DNA of 64,000 nucleotides, taken from NCBI GenBank assembly GCA_964432415.1, contig CAYSNW010000005.1, positions 41,457-105,456 on the forward strand, read 5' to 3'. The notes beneath the pieces were generated by a model. It ran no database searches. It was not told the DNA's origin and saw only the letters and a list, made by a program, of their open reading frames with translations. The stretch comes from JAFECT01 sp964432415. GTDB taxonomy: Bacteria; Pseudomonadota; Alphaproteobacteria; Caulobacterales; Caulobacteraceae. Positions 42,244 to 50,657 of this stretch are shown here, one piece after another (the first letter of the stretch is position 1; each line of letters starts with the position of its first letter). The position numbers and the translations under genes were made by a program.

Positions 42244-43386
42244 ATGCCCACCCCTCCGGCGCCGATCGCCTTCGTCGACCTCATGGCCCAGCAGAAGCTG
42301 ATCCGCCCGCAGATCGAGGAGCGGTTCATCCGCATGCTCGACCACGGGGCCTATATCAACGGCCCGGAGGTGCGCGAGCTGGAGCAGGCCCTGTGCGATT
42401 TCACCGGCGCTTCGAAGGCGCTGGCGGTGGGCAACGGCACCGACGCCCTGATCCTGCCGATGATGGCCATGGACCTGACCGAGAGGGACGCGGTGTTCCT
42501 TCCGGCCTTCACCTACAACGCCACCTGTTCGGCGGTGATGATCGCCGGCGCCACGCCGGTCTTCGTCGACGTGAAGGCCAACGACTTCTGCATGGACCCG
42601 GCCGACCTCGAGCGACGTATCGGCGAAGCGAAGCAGAAGGGGCTGAACCCGAAGCTGATCGTAGCGGTGGATCTCTTCGGGATTCCCGCCGATTACGAGG
42701 CGATCTTCCAAATCGCCGAGAAGCACGGCGCCTACGTCATGGCCGACGCGGCCCAGTCCTTCGGCTGTCAGTGGAACGGCCGCTACGCCGGCAATGTGGC
42801 GCCGGTGACCGCCACCAGCTTCTTCCCGGCCAAGTCGCTGGGCTGTTACGGCGACGGTGGAGCGATCATGTTCCGCGACGAGAAGCTCTACGAGGCCTGC
42901 GAGCAGATCCGCTGGCACGGCACCGACTCCAACCGCGCCGAGAGCGTGCGCCCGGGCATGAACGGGCGGCTGGACTCCATCCAGTGCGCCATCGTGGTCG
43001 AGAAGCTGAAGATCTTCGGCGCCGAACTGGCCCGGCGCACCGAACTGGCCGAGCGCTACAATAGCCGCCTGTCCCACGCCTTCGATCCCCAGGACTTCGG
43101 CCCGGGACGGGTCAGCGGCTGGGGCTACTACACCGTGGCCATCGACGACCGCGACGCGGTGCAGGCGCGCATGAAGGAGGATGGGGTCCCGACCGCGATC
43201 TACTACCGCCAGCCGCTCCACACCATGAAGGCCTTCGCGAAGTTCGCGCCCGAGGGCGGCATGCCCATGGCCGAGCGCCTCACCAGCCGAGTGCTCAGCC
43301 TGCCGCTGCATCCGTACCTGAGCGACGAGCAGGCGGACTATGTGTGCGAGCGGTTCCTGGCGGCCGTGGAGCGCAAGAACGACTGA
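42244..43386 (+). CDS. DegT/DnrJ/EryC1/StrS aminotransferase (possible GnnB)
   Basis: 380 residues, PLP-dependent. Motifs: ALAVGNGTDALILPMMAMDLTERDAVFLPAFTYNATCSAVMIAG, DAAQSFGC (PLP Asp and Gln), SFFPAKSLGCYGDGGAIMF with the Schiff-base Lys, and RWHGTDSNRAESVRPGMNGRLDSIQ. Transfers an amino group to a 3-keto nucleotide sugar (family). Paired with the preceding oxidoreductase (38-nt gap), fitting a 3-amino sugar route, probably for lipid A. Confidence 0.8.
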   Translation: MPTPPAPIAFVDLMAQQKLIRPQIEERFIRMLDHGAYINGPEVRELEQALCDFTGASKALAVGNGTDALILPMMAMDLTERDAVFLPAFTYNATCSAVMIAGATPVFVDVKANDFCMDPADLERRIGEAKQKGLNPKLIVAVDLFGIPADYEAIFQIAEKHGAYVMADAAQSFGCQWNGRYAGNVAPVTATSFFPAKSLGCYGDGGAIMFRDEKLYEACEQIRWHGTDSNRAESVRPGMNGRLDSIQCAIVVEKLKIFGAELARRTELAERYNSRLSHAFDPQDFGPGRVSGWGYYTVAIDDRDAVQARMKEDGVPTAIYYRQPLHTMKAFAKFAPEGGMPMAERLTSRVLSLPLHPYLSDEQADYVCERFLAAVERKND

Positions 43387-43522
43387 TCCTTCTCCCGGTC
43401 GGGAGAAGGATGGGCCCCGGTCGCGAAGCGACTGGGAGGATGAGGGGCTACGGGAGCCCCTTGTAACCCCTCACCCTCCCATTGCTCCGCAATGGGCCCC
43501 GCCCTCTCCCTCTGGGAGAGGG
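43387..43522. repeat. Large intergenic palindromic element with nested hairpins (B)
   Basis: Contains TCCTTCTCCCG-GT-CGGGAGAAGGA (43387-43410), GTCGC-GAA-GCGAC (43420-43432), GGGGCT/AGCCCC (43444-43460), CCCATTG-CTCCG-CAATGGG (43478-43496) and CCCTCTCCC-TCT-GGGAGAGGG (43502-43522). GGGAGG...GAGGGG on one side pairs with CCCCTC...CCCTCCC on the other. The first hairpin begins right after the aminotransferase stop. Confidence 0.8.
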
Positions 43523-43526
43523 AACT

Positions 43527-44981
43527 CTATTTGTCAGCCTTGCTCAGCTCCCGCATCAGCCGGTAGGTGAACTCCACGCCCTCGTAGAAGGCGGTCGCCT
43601 TGATGCGCTCGTCACGCCCATGCGCGCGGCTGTCGTCGATGTCCCCGAACACCGACGACACCCCGTAAGTCGGAATGCCGGCCTTGCGGGGCGGGATGGA
43701 ATCCGACGCCCCCACGTCCATGGTCGGCATGACCATCAGGCCGGGCCACATGGAGTGGACCACCCCCTCCAGCTTGCCCACGAACTTCGGATCCAGCGGC
43801 GATTCCGGCCCCGGATCGGCGGCGGTCATGACCGTGACCTTGATCCCGGGATCGCCGAGCGCCGCCTCGATCTTCTTCATGGTCTCGGCTTCGGTGTCGC
43901 CGGGCAGCATGCGGCAGTTGACCGTGGCCCGCGCCCGCTGCGGCAGGGCGGCCTCGGCATGGCCGGCGACGATTTGGGTCGCGACGCAGGTGGTCCGCAG
44001 GTGAGCGTTGTCGTTGTCGCCGGCGCTGAGGCGCGCGGCGGCGGCGACCGCGTCGGGCCCGTGGGCCGAGACGTCGAGCAGGTCGTCGTGGCGCTGGCCG
44101 GTCTCCATGCTCGCAAGCGACGCGAAATAGGCCTTGGTGGTGGGCGTCAGGCGCACCGGGAAGGCGTAATGGTCCAGGTTCACCAGGCCGCGGGCCAGCT
44201 GATAGATGGCGTTGTCGGGTCGGGGACGCGAGGAGTGGCCGCCGCGGTTGGTGGTCTCCAGGGTGAAGGTGACGAAGGTCTTCTCGCTGGTCTGCACCCC
44301 GTAGAACAGCCGCCGGTCGCCGCGGAAGGCGCCGCCGCCCGCGTCGGGGTTCAGCACCAGGCCGGCGTTGACCAGGTCCTTGTGTTCCCGGAACAGCCAG
44401 TCGGCGCCATTGGCGTCGGCGCCGGCCTCCTCGTCGGCGGTGAAGGCGCCGATGATGTCGCGGTCGGGGACGAAGCCCTCCTTCTTCATCCGGATCAGGC
44501 TGGCCAGGACGGCGGCGTCGTCGCCCTTCATGTCCTCGGTGCCGCGTCCGTACCAGTAGCCGTCCTTCTCGGTCAGCTTGAAGGGTGGCACGGTCCAGTC
44601 TTCGGGATTGGCCTCCACCACGTCCAGGTGGCCGATCCACATGATCGGCTTGCCCTTGCCCTTGCCGCGCAGGCGGATGATCACATTGCCTTTGGTCGGG
44701 TGGTCGGCGGGCGCCAGCTCGACCACATCGGCCGGGGCGAAGCCGGCCGCCAGCGCGCGCTGGGCCACGGCATGGGCGACGACCGTCGAGCCCCTGGCGT
44801 GGGTGGAGTCGATCTCGATCAGCTCCTTGAGGATGTCGTGGGCCAGGGCCTGGTTCTCGGCCGGGGGCAGGGGCGTGGCCGCGACCTTGGGCGGAGCTTT
44901 CGGGGCCTTGGGCGGCGCCTTGGCGACGGCGGCGCCGGCAAGCGCGGTGGTGGCGAGCAGGATGGTCAGAGCGCGGATCAT
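43527..44981 (-). CDS. M20/M28-type metallopeptidase, exported
   Basis: 484 residues from the ATG at 44981. Signal peptide MIRALTILLATTALAGAAVA. M20 (ArgE/DapE/CPG2) motifs: MWIGHLDVV (first zinc His and Asp), TEDMKGDDAAVLASL, DEEAGADANG (catalytic Glu), and RGGHSSRPRPDNAIYQL (dimer domain His). VGASDSIPPRKAGIPTYG near the end holds the last ligand region. Likely periplasmic carboxypeptidase or dipeptidase. Confidence 0.9.
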   Translation of the reverse strand: MIRALTILLATTALAGAAVAKAPPKAPKAPPKVAATPLPPAENQALAHDILKELIEIDSTHARGSTVVAHAVAQRALAAGFAPADVVELAPADHPTKGNVIIRLRGKGKGKPIMWIGHLDVVEANPEDWTVPPFKLTEKDGYWYGRGTEDMKGDDAAVLASLIRMKKEGFVPDRDIIGAFTADEEAGADANGADWLFREHKDLVNAGLVLNPDAGGGAFRGDRRLFYGVQTSEKTFVTFTLETTNRGGHSSRPRPDNAIYQLARGLVNLDHYAFPVRLTPTTKAYFASLASMETGQRHDDLLDVSAHGPDAVAAAARLSAGDNDNAHLRTTCVATQIVAGHAEAALPQRARATVNCRMLPGDTEAETMKKIEAALGDPGIKVTVMTAADPGPESPLDPKFVGKLEGVVHSMWPGLMVMPTMDVGASDSIPPRKAGIPTYGVSSVFGDIDDSRAHGRDERIKATAFYEGVEFTYRLMRELSKADK

Positions 44982-45038
44982 GCGGGTCCCCAGACGATGT
45001 GTGGCGGGGACAGGAACACGCGGCGACGGCCGCCGTCC

Positions 45039-45150
45039 AGAGCACGATGTGATCAGGTGAAACCACCTGATCGTTGAATCGTGCTCTACATAGAAGAGCT
45101 TAGAGCATGTCCGGGCGCAAAAGTGGGTCCACTTTTGCATGACATGCTCT
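45039..45150. repeat. Tandem pair of palindromic repeats (C)
   Basis: First hairpin 45039-45087: AGAGCACGAT...ATCGTGCTCT with inner GATCAGGTG/CACCTGATC. Second hairpin 45102-45150: AGAGCATGTC...GACATGCTCT with inner GCAAAAGTGG/CCACTTTTGC. The two share the AGAGCA end, 14 nt apart. This is a well-known alphaproteobacterial short palindromic repeat type. Confidence 0.85.
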
Positions 45151-45328
45151 AGGTCTTCCTCAGCAGCACGCCGAAGGCCAGCACGGCCCAGGCGGCCAGC
45201 ATGAACTGGAAGCTGTGGCCGGCCGCCTCGGGGGGCAGCAGATCAGGCCGGTAGACGCCCAGAAGCGAGGTGACCGCCAGCGCCAGCGAGATCAGAAACA
45301 ACAGAACGGTCGGCGCCGTAAGCTTCAT
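45149..45328 (-). CDS. Small two-helix membrane protein
   Basis: 59 residues. Two hydrophobic stretches: TVLLFLISLALAVTSLLGVY at 7-26 and MLAAWAVLAFGVLLR at 43-57, joined by a Pro/Glu loop (RPDLLPPEAAGHSFQF). A purine-rich GAGGGGGG lies upstream. The stop codon touches the last bases of palindromic repeat C. Too short for routine calling; the layout is typical of real small membrane proteins, function unknown. Confidence 0.65.
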   Translation of the reverse strand: MKLTAPTVLLFLISLALAVTSLLGVYRPDLLPPEAAGHSFQFMLAAWAVLAFGVLLRKT

Positions 45329-45433
45329 ACTGGGCGTCCCCCCTCGGACGCGTGCCTGATTACAGCCAAGCCGTGACGTTTTGACAATGTCCTGAACGGT
45401 TTGCGGCTGCGCTTTCCCCCTGAAGGCGAGAGC

Positions 45434-46042
45434 TCAGAAGGGCGGTTCGTCGTCCTCGTCGAGCTCGTTTTGCTCGAACAGGGGGGCCGCGACCGGCGTC
45501 GGGCGTGGCGGCTGGGCGCGGGGACGGCGCACCAGGGTGTCGACATGGGCCAGCCAGCGGCGTCCGGCGCGCACGGCGTCGGCGGGGCTTTCGGCGCCGG
45601 ACCGGAAGGCCGAGCGGGGGCCCCACAGCTCCAGTTCGAACTCGGGAAAGCGCGCGTCGTCGAAGATCAGCCGGAGCGCGACCTGGTCCGCGTCGCGGCT
45701 GAGGGCCTCCAGCTGGCGGCGCTGTTCGCCGCGGGCGACGCGCGCGGCCACATGGCCGTCGACGATCAGCTCGGCGCCTTCGATCTCGTCGAAGCCGTAG
45801 ACCAGGCCCGATCCGCCCTTGTCCCAGAGCACGGCGAGCGCCGAGGCCTCGATGTCCAGCCCGGCGGCCCGACCGTTCTGGCGGTCGATCAGCTCTCCGG
45901 CGGGTTCGGCGTCCAGCACCCGGCGCAAGGCCCGTTTCAGCCGCCGGCCGGTCTCGAACCACCAGCCCAGGATCGCCGCCAGCGCCGTCAGTCCCGCCGC
46001 AGCCAGGGCCAGCAGGACCAGGGAGCGGACGGCGTCGGCCAT
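45434..46042 (-). CDS. Membrane-anchored protein of unknown function
   Basis: 202 residues. One N-terminal transmembrane helix (SLVLLALAAAGLTALAAILGWWF) then a cytoplasmic domain with LDAEPAGELIDRQNGRAAGLDIEASALAVLWDKGGSGLVYGFDEIEGAEL and RWLAHVDTLVRRP, ending in an acidic tail. No family recognised. Starts 8 nt after the xth stop; likely operon partner. Confidence 0.7.
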   Translation of the reverse strand: MADAVRSLVLLALAAAGLTALAAILGWWFETGRRLKRALRRVLDAEPAGELIDRQNGRAAGLDIEASALAVLWDKGGSGLVYGFDEIEGAELIVDGHVAARVARGEQRRQLEALSRDADQVALRLIFDDARFPEFELELWGPRSAFRSGAESPADAVRAGRRWLAHVDTLVRRPRAQPPRPTPVAAPLFEQNELDEDDEPPF

Positions 46043-46049
46043 GGCGCCC

Positions 46050-46829
46050 TCAGTCCTTCAGCTCGATTACGACCGGGACGTGGTCAGAGGGCTTCTCCCC
46101 GTCGCGCACGTCGCGCCAGGTGGTGATGCCGGCGAAGCGGTCGGCGGCCTGGGGCGACATGAAATGGTGGTCGATGCGGATGCCGTGGTTCCGCTGCCAG
46201 GCGCCGGCCTGATAGTCCCAGAAGGTATAGGTTCCGGCCGGTTCGTTGGCGACGGCGTGGGCCTCGTACAGGCCGAGGTTCCTCAGCGCCCGCCAGGCGG
46301 CGCGGCTCTCGGGCTGGAACAGGGCGTCACCGACCCAGGCGGCCGGGTTGTGGGCGTCCTCGGGCTCGGGAATGACGTTGTAGTCGCCGCAGAGAACCAG
46401 GGCCTCCTCCAGCGCCAGCAGGTCCTGGGCGTGGCGGCGCAGCCGCTCCATCCAGCGCAGTTTGTAGGCGAACTTCTCGGTCCCGATCGGGTTGCCGTTG
46501 GGCAGGTAGATGCCGCCGACCCGCACGGGCCGCGGCGCCTCGACCAGGGCCTCGATGTAGCGGGAATGCTCGTCCCCGTCGCCGTCGGGCAGGCCGCGGC
46601 GCAGGTCGCTCAGCGGGTATTTCGAGAGGATGGCCACGCCGTTGTAGGTCTTCTGGCCGTGGGTCTCGACGTTGTAGCCCAGGCGTTCGAAGGGCTCGCG
46701 CGGGAACTTCTCGTCCACGCACTTGATCTCCTGCAGGCAGGCGACGTCGGGCTTGGCTTCCTCGAACCAGGCCAGGACCGTTTCCAGCCGGGCGTTGACG
46801 GAGTTCACGTTCCAGGTGGCGATGCGCAT
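46050..46829 (-). CDS. xth: Exodeoxyribonuclease III
   Basis: 259 residues of the AP-endonuclease fold: MRIATWNVNSVNARL, CLQEIKCVDEKFP (metal Glu), GYNVETHGQKTYNGVAILSK, GDYNVIPEPEDAHNP (Asp/Asn), RNHGIRIDHHFMSP and SDHVPVVIEL (catalytic Asp-His). Removes 3' blocks and incises at abasic sites. A large palindromic repeat precedes the gene. Confidence 0.95.
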   Translation of the reverse strand: MRIATWNVNSVNARLETVLAWFEEAKPDVACLQEIKCVDEKFPREPFERLGYNVETHGQKTYNGVAILSKYPLSDLRRGLPDGDGDEHSRYIEALVEAPRPVRVGGIYLPNGNPIGTEKFAYKLRWMERLRRHAQDLLALEEALVLCGDYNVIPEPEDAHNPAAWVGDALFQPESRAAWRALRNLGLYEAHAVANEPAGTYTFWDYQAGAWQRNHGIRIDHHFMSPQAADRFAGITTWRDVRDGEKPSDHVPVVIELKD

Positions 46830-46901
46830 GGGTCCCCTCTAGGGGCCTGTCTAGCATGGCTCAAGAGGCGATGGGTTAGCGGGACCAACACTCCAACCCA
46901 T

Positions 46902-47031
46902 CCGTTTCCCCGGCGAAGGGCGGGGCCCAGCTCAATCCCCGACGAAGGTCGGGGTCCAGCAAGAGGTCATTTCCACTGGTTTCCGGCCTTCGCCGGAAAG
47001 GACTGGGCCCCGGCCTTCGCCGGGGAAACGG
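46902..47031. repeat. Large intergenic palindromic element with nested hairpins (D)
   Basis: CCGTTTCCCCGGCGAAGG (46902-46919) is the exact complement of 47014-47031, and GGGGCCCAG (46922-46930) of 47003-47011. Between are two small hairpins, CCCCGA...TCGGGG (46937-46954) and TTCCGGC-CTTC-GCCGGAA (46981-46998). The symmetric unit has the same plan as elements A, B and E. Confidence 0.88.
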
Positions 47032-47042
47032 GAAGAAGAGAG

Positions 47043-47978
47043 TTAGCGGGGGCCCTTCACGAACGCCGCGATGGCGTCCGCCACGCCTGGCGCCAGCGGG
47101 ATGGTCGGGTCGCTGTAGGTCGCCTTCTGCGAGGCGATGTCGGCGCCCGGCGCGGTCTTCAGGGTGTGGTTCACGGCGTCCATCTCGACCAGCCTGGCGT
47201 CCGGCCGCGCCTTGGCCAGGCGTTCGGCGTCGACGAGGGATGTCTGAACGTCGGTCTTGCCCTGCAGGATCATCACCGGGCCCTTGATGGTCTTGATCAG
47301 CTCAGCGGGATCCAGCGCGAACCACGAGATGATGTAGGGCTGTACCGAGGCGCGGAAGAGGGCCGGCGGCAGGCCCGTGGGGTCGACCGTCTTGCCGGCC
47401 TCGAGCTGTGCCAGGGCTTCGAACATCTTGCTCTTGGTCGGTTCGGGCGTCGTGGCCAACTGGGCGCGCAGGACGTCGGCGGCCTTGCGCCCGGCGCCGG
47501 AGACCAGCACTACGCCGCAGATGTCGGGATTGTCCTGGGCCGCGACCTCGGCCAGCAGGGCGCCTTCGCTATGGCCGACCAGCCAGATGCACGGCGCGTC
47601 GGTCTTCAGCTTGAAGGAGTGGGCCCAGGTCTTCACGTCGTCGGAATAGGTGGTGAAGCGCAGGTCCGCCTCGCCGGTCATGCCGCCCCCGCTCTGGCCG
47701 ATGCCGCGTTTGTCGTAACGGGCGACCACGATCCCCCGGTCGGCCAGGTCGTGGGCCAGCCACTGATAGGTCGCCGGCTTGATCCCCGGGATGGCGGAAT
47801 CGCCGTTACGGTCGGTCGGGCCGGAGCCGGCGATGATCAGGACCGCCGCCTTGGGCTCCCCGGCCGGATTGGTCACCGTGCCGTAGAGCATGCCGGGGCG
47901 GCCGGGGACGACCATCTCCTGCTCGGTCCAGGACGGCTCGGCGGCGAGGCTGAGGGCGAGAGCGGCGGCGGTCAGCAT
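47043..47978 (-). CDS. Alpha/beta hydrolase, exported
   Basis: 311 residues with a short leader (MLTAAALALSLAAEPSW). Motifs: VLIIAGSGPTDRNGDS, YDKRGIGQSGGG, nucleophile elbow VGHSEGALLAEV, catalytic His in DAVNHTLKTAPG, and a late GVADAIAAFV. AAGGAG lies just upstream. Related to YqiA/FrsA-like secreted esterases; substrate unknown. Confidence 0.82.
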   Translation of the reverse strand: MLTAAALALSLAAEPSWTEQEMVVPGRPGMLYGTVTNPAGEPKAAVLIIAGSGPTDRNGDSAIPGIKPATYQWLAHDLADRGIVVARYDKRGIGQSGGGMTGEADLRFTTYSDDVKTWAHSFKLKTDAPCIWLVGHSEGALLAEVAAQDNPDICGVVLVSGAGRKAADVLRAQLATTPEPTKSKMFEALAQLEAGKTVDPTGLPPALFRASVQPYIISWFALDPAELIKTIKGPVMILQGKTDVQTSLVDAERLAKARPDARLVEMDAVNHTLKTAPGADIASQKATYSDPTIPLAPGVADAIAAFVKGPR

Positions 47979-47987
47979 GATTAGCTC

Positions 47988-48006
47988 CTTCGCTAATTAA
48001 GCGAAG
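47988..48006. promoter_or_regulatory. Dyad upstream of the exported hydrolase
   Basis: CTTCGCT-AATTA-AGCGAAG, 7-nt arms, 10-28 nt before the hydrolase start on the minus strand. AT-rich centre. It could be a repressor operator; regulator unknown. Confidence 0.35.
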
Positions 48007-48078
48007 TGCTAGATCGAAAGCGGAGCGGTGGCAAGTCAGGCGCCGGTTCGCGACACCTCAGGTGTGATTTCCACCGTT

Positions 48079-48100
48079 GATCGCCGTTGTTGCGGCGATC
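48079..48100 (-). terminator. Hairpin after erpA
   Basis: GATCGCCG-TTGTTG-CGGCGATC, 8-nt arms, directly after the erpA stop. No U run follows, so intrinsic termination is uncertain. Confidence 0.45.
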
Positions 48101-48436
48101 CTAGATCGAGAAGCTCACCCCACAGCCGCAACTCGACTTGGCCTGGGGGTTGTGGATGCGGAACTGGGCGCCGATCAGCTCGTCCACGAAATCGATCTCG
48201 GAGCCAAACAGCAGGGGCAGGGACACCGGGTCCACCAGGGCCTTCGAGCCGTCATGCTCGATGACCAGGTCGTCGGCGTCCTGGTCCTCGACCAGTTCGA
48301 AGCGGTACTGGAAGCCCGAGCAGCCGCCGCCGTCCACGGCCACCCGCAGCATCAGGGGTTTGCCCTCGCTGGCGCCGAGCGCGGCGATGCGTTTGGCGGC
48401 GCTCTCGGACAGGGTGACGATGGATGACGGGCGCAT
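48101..48436 (-). CDS. erpA: Iron-sulfur cluster insertion protein ErpA
   Basis: 111 residues, A-type carrier. Cys39 in GGGCSGF and Cys103/Cys105 in SCGCG are the three iron-sulfur ligands. LRVAVDGGGCSGFQYRFELVE is the HesB signature. Delivers clusters to apoproteins. Divergent from dgt. Confidence 0.93.
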   Translation of the reverse strand: MRPSSIVTLSESAAKRIAALGASEGKPLMLRVAVDGGGCSGFQYRFELVEDQDADDLVIEHDGSKALVDPVSLPLLFGSEIDFVDELIGAQFRIHNPQAKSSCGCGVSFSI

Positions 48437-48524
48437 GATCCAAACTTTCGGGCTTTGCGCTATATGAGGGTCGCCGACGCCGGGGAAAAGGCCCCGTATA
48501 GTGATCGGTCAGGCCGGAGGCCTC

Positions 48525-49718
48525 TTGAACGTCCAGGTTTTCCACCAGCCGCCGCGGGCCTCCTTCGCCGAGGATCCCGAAAACTACCGGGGCCGGCTGC
48601 ATCCCGAGGCCGAGAGCCGCACGCGCAATCCCTTTGCGCGCGACCGCGACCGCATCATCCATTCCACCGGCTTCCGGCGGCTGAAGGAGAAGACCCAGGT
48701 CTTCGTGGCCCACGAGGGCGACTACTACCGCACCCGCCTGACCCATTCGCTGGAGGTGGCCCAGGTGGGCCGCTCTCTGGCGCGGGCCATGGGGCTGGAC
48801 GACGACCTGGCCGAGACCATCGCGCTCGCCCACGACCTCGGCCACCCGCCCTTCGCCCACGCCGGCGAGGATGAGCTGCAGCGCTCCATGGCGGCTTACG
48901 GCGGCTTCGACCACAACGTCCAGACCTTCCGCGTGGTGACCAAGCTGGAGCACCGCTACCCGGGCTTCGAGGGCCTGAACCTGAGCTGGGAGACGCTCGA
49001 GGGCATCGTCAAGCACAACGGGCCTGTCGGCGACCGGCTGGAGGAGCCGGCCTGGACCGCCATCGCGGCCTACGCCAGGGACCATGACCTCAGGCTGACC
49101 ACCTACGCCTCAGCCGAGGCCCAGGTCGCGGCCATCGCCGACGACATCGCCTACAACAACCACGACGTGGACGACGGCCTGCAGGCCGCCCTGTTCACGA
49201 TTCCGGACCTGCTGGAGGTGCCGATCATCGGCCCGTGCCTGAAGGGCGCGCGCCTCGACTGGCCCTCGGTGGACGACCGGATGCTGCGGCTGGAAGCCGT
49301 GCGGCGCATGATCGGGGTGATGATCGACGACGTCATGGCCGAGACCCGCCGGCGCGTGCACACCGACCGCATCGAAACCGCCGAGGACGTGCGCCTGAAT
49401 GGCCGGGCCCTGGTGGCCTTCTCCAGCGAGATGCTGGAGGACCTCGCGCGCCTGAGGGCCTTCCTCTACGAGCGCATGTACCGGCATTTCCGGGTCAACC
49501 GCACCCGCAGCCAGGCCCGGCGGATCCTGGCCGACATGTTCGGCCTGTTCATGGCCGAGCCCGAGGTCTTGCCCACCGAATGGTACGACCGGGTCAAGGG
49601 CAAGGACGAGACGGGCAGGGCGCGGGTGGTCTGCGACTACATCGCCGGCATGACCGACCGCTACGCCATCGAGGAGCACCGGCGCCTTTACCACGTCGAG
49701 GTGGGTCACGGGGAATAG
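48525..49718 (+). CDS. dgt: Deoxyguanosinetriphosphate triphosphohydrolase-like protein
   Basis: 397 residues from the TTG at 48525, preferred because GGAGG lies just upstream; a GTG at 48501 in frame is the alternative. HD-domain: HSLEVAQVGRSLAR and HDLGHPPFAHAGE (H74, H103, D104), FDHNVQTFRV, IVKHNGP, and DDIAYNNHDVDDGL (last His/Asp ligands). RIIHSTGFRRLKEKTQVF opens the domain. Hydrolyses dNTPs, probably dGTP. First gene of the conserved block. Confidence 0.92.
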   Translation: MNVQVFHQPPRASFAEDPENYRGRLHPEAESRTRNPFARDRDRIIHSTGFRRLKEKTQVFVAHEGDYYRTRLTHSLEVAQVGRSLARAMGLDDDLAETIALAHDLGHPPFAHAGEDELQRSMAAYGGFDHNVQTFRVVTKLEHRYPGFEGLNLSWETLEGIVKHNGPVGDRLEEPAWTAIAAYARDHDLRLTTYASAEAQVAAIADDIAYNNHDVDDGLQAALFTIPDLLEVPIIGPCLKGARLDWPSVDDRMLRLEAVRRMIGVMIDDVMAETRRRVHTDRIETAEDVRLNGRALVAFSSEMLEDLARLRAFLYERMYRHFRVNRTRSQARRILADMFGLFMAEPEVLPTEWYDRVKGKDETGRARVVCDYIAGMTDRYAIEEHRRLYHVEVGHGE

Positions 49719-49768
49719 CGGATCGTCCACAGGAACGATTCGCCGCCGCGTTCCGGGGGCTTCTCCGG

Positions 49769-49792
49769 TTAGGTAAATTGAAACCTAATTTT
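49769..49792 (+). promoter_or_regulatory. AT-rich inverted repeat in the dgt-SPOR gap
   Basis: TTAGGT-AAATTGAA-ACCTAA followed by TTTTG. Six-nt arms. May be a weak terminator or an operator; unclear. Confidence 0.3.
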
Positions 49793-49840
49793 GTGCGATT
49801 CGGGGTGTAATCCCTTTCTCGCGCACCGGAGCTCCGCCCC

Positions 49841-50644
49841 ATGTCCGACTACGATCGCGGCGCCTACACCCCGCCCCACGACGAGCCCCTGGCCTTCGAC
49901 GCCCGCGCGGTCGAGCGGCGGCGGCCCATGCCCATGACCCTGGTGGCCTCGGCGGTGATCCTGGTGGTGCTGACCGGCGCCGTGGCGATGTTCTACCAGT
50001 CGGGGGTGCGCGGCGCGAACGAGCCGCCGCGCGCGGTCGGCCAGTCCGTGGGCAAGATCAAGGTTCTGTCAGGCGTGGACGAGGCCAAGCCGGTGGACGA
50101 GGCGCTGGACGTCTACGGCGCCGCCAAGACCGTGGCCCCCGGCACGCCGAAGTTCACCACCGGGCCGGAACAGCCCCAGCCCCTGGGCGCCACCTCCTCG
50201 GCGCCCGCCAAGCCTGTGGTGGTCGCGACCGCGCCCCTGGCGCCGGCCCAGGCCCCCGCCGCAGGGGCCGCGCCCGCCGTGGCGGTCTCCAAGCCGGCCA
50301 AGCCGGCGCCCGTCAAGGTCGCCGCCGCGGCCGCCGCGCCCGACGCCTTGGTCGAGGCCGGGATCGCGCCGGCGCCCAAGGCCGCCAAGCCCTCGGCTGC
50401 CGCCTCCGGCCACGCCATGGTGCAGATCGGCGCCTTCTCCTCGACCGAGATCGCCGACCAGGAGTACGCCAAGGTGCGCACCGCCTACGCCAAGTACACC
50501 TCGGGCAAGGCCAAGCACGTCGAGCCGGTCGACCGCGGCGGCAAGACGCTCTACCGCACCGCCTTCACCGGCTTCACCCCGGCCGACGCCGAGGCCTTCT
50601 GCGCGATCCTGAAGGCCCAGGGCCACACCTGCGTCGTAAAGTGA
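49841..50644 (+). CDS. SPOR-domain protein, single-pass membrane
   Basis: 267 residues. Transmembrane helix TLVASAVILVVLTGAVAMF near residue 28-50, Ala/Pro/Lys-rich linker, then a C-terminal SPOR domain (about 188-267): HAMVQIGAFSSTEIADQEYAKV and TLYRTAFTGFTPADAEAFCAILKAQGHTCVV. SPOR binds denuded glycan strands at the septum, so this is a probable division-site protein. Precedes nagZ by 13 nt. Confidence 0.88.
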   Translation: MSDYDRGAYTPPHDEPLAFDARAVERRRPMPMTLVASAVILVVLTGAVAMFYQSGVRGANEPPRAVGQSVGKIKVLSGVDEAKPVDEALDVYGAAKTVAPGTPKFTTGPEQPQPLGATSSAPAKPVVVATAPLAPAQAPAAGAAPAVAVSKPAKPAPVKVAAAAAAPDALVEAGIAPAPKAAKPSAAASGHAMVQIGAFSSTEIADQEYAKVRTAYAKYTSGKAKHVEPVDRGGKTLYRTAFTGFTPADAEAFCAILKAQGHTCVVK

Positions 50645-50657
50645 TAGACCCGATCCC

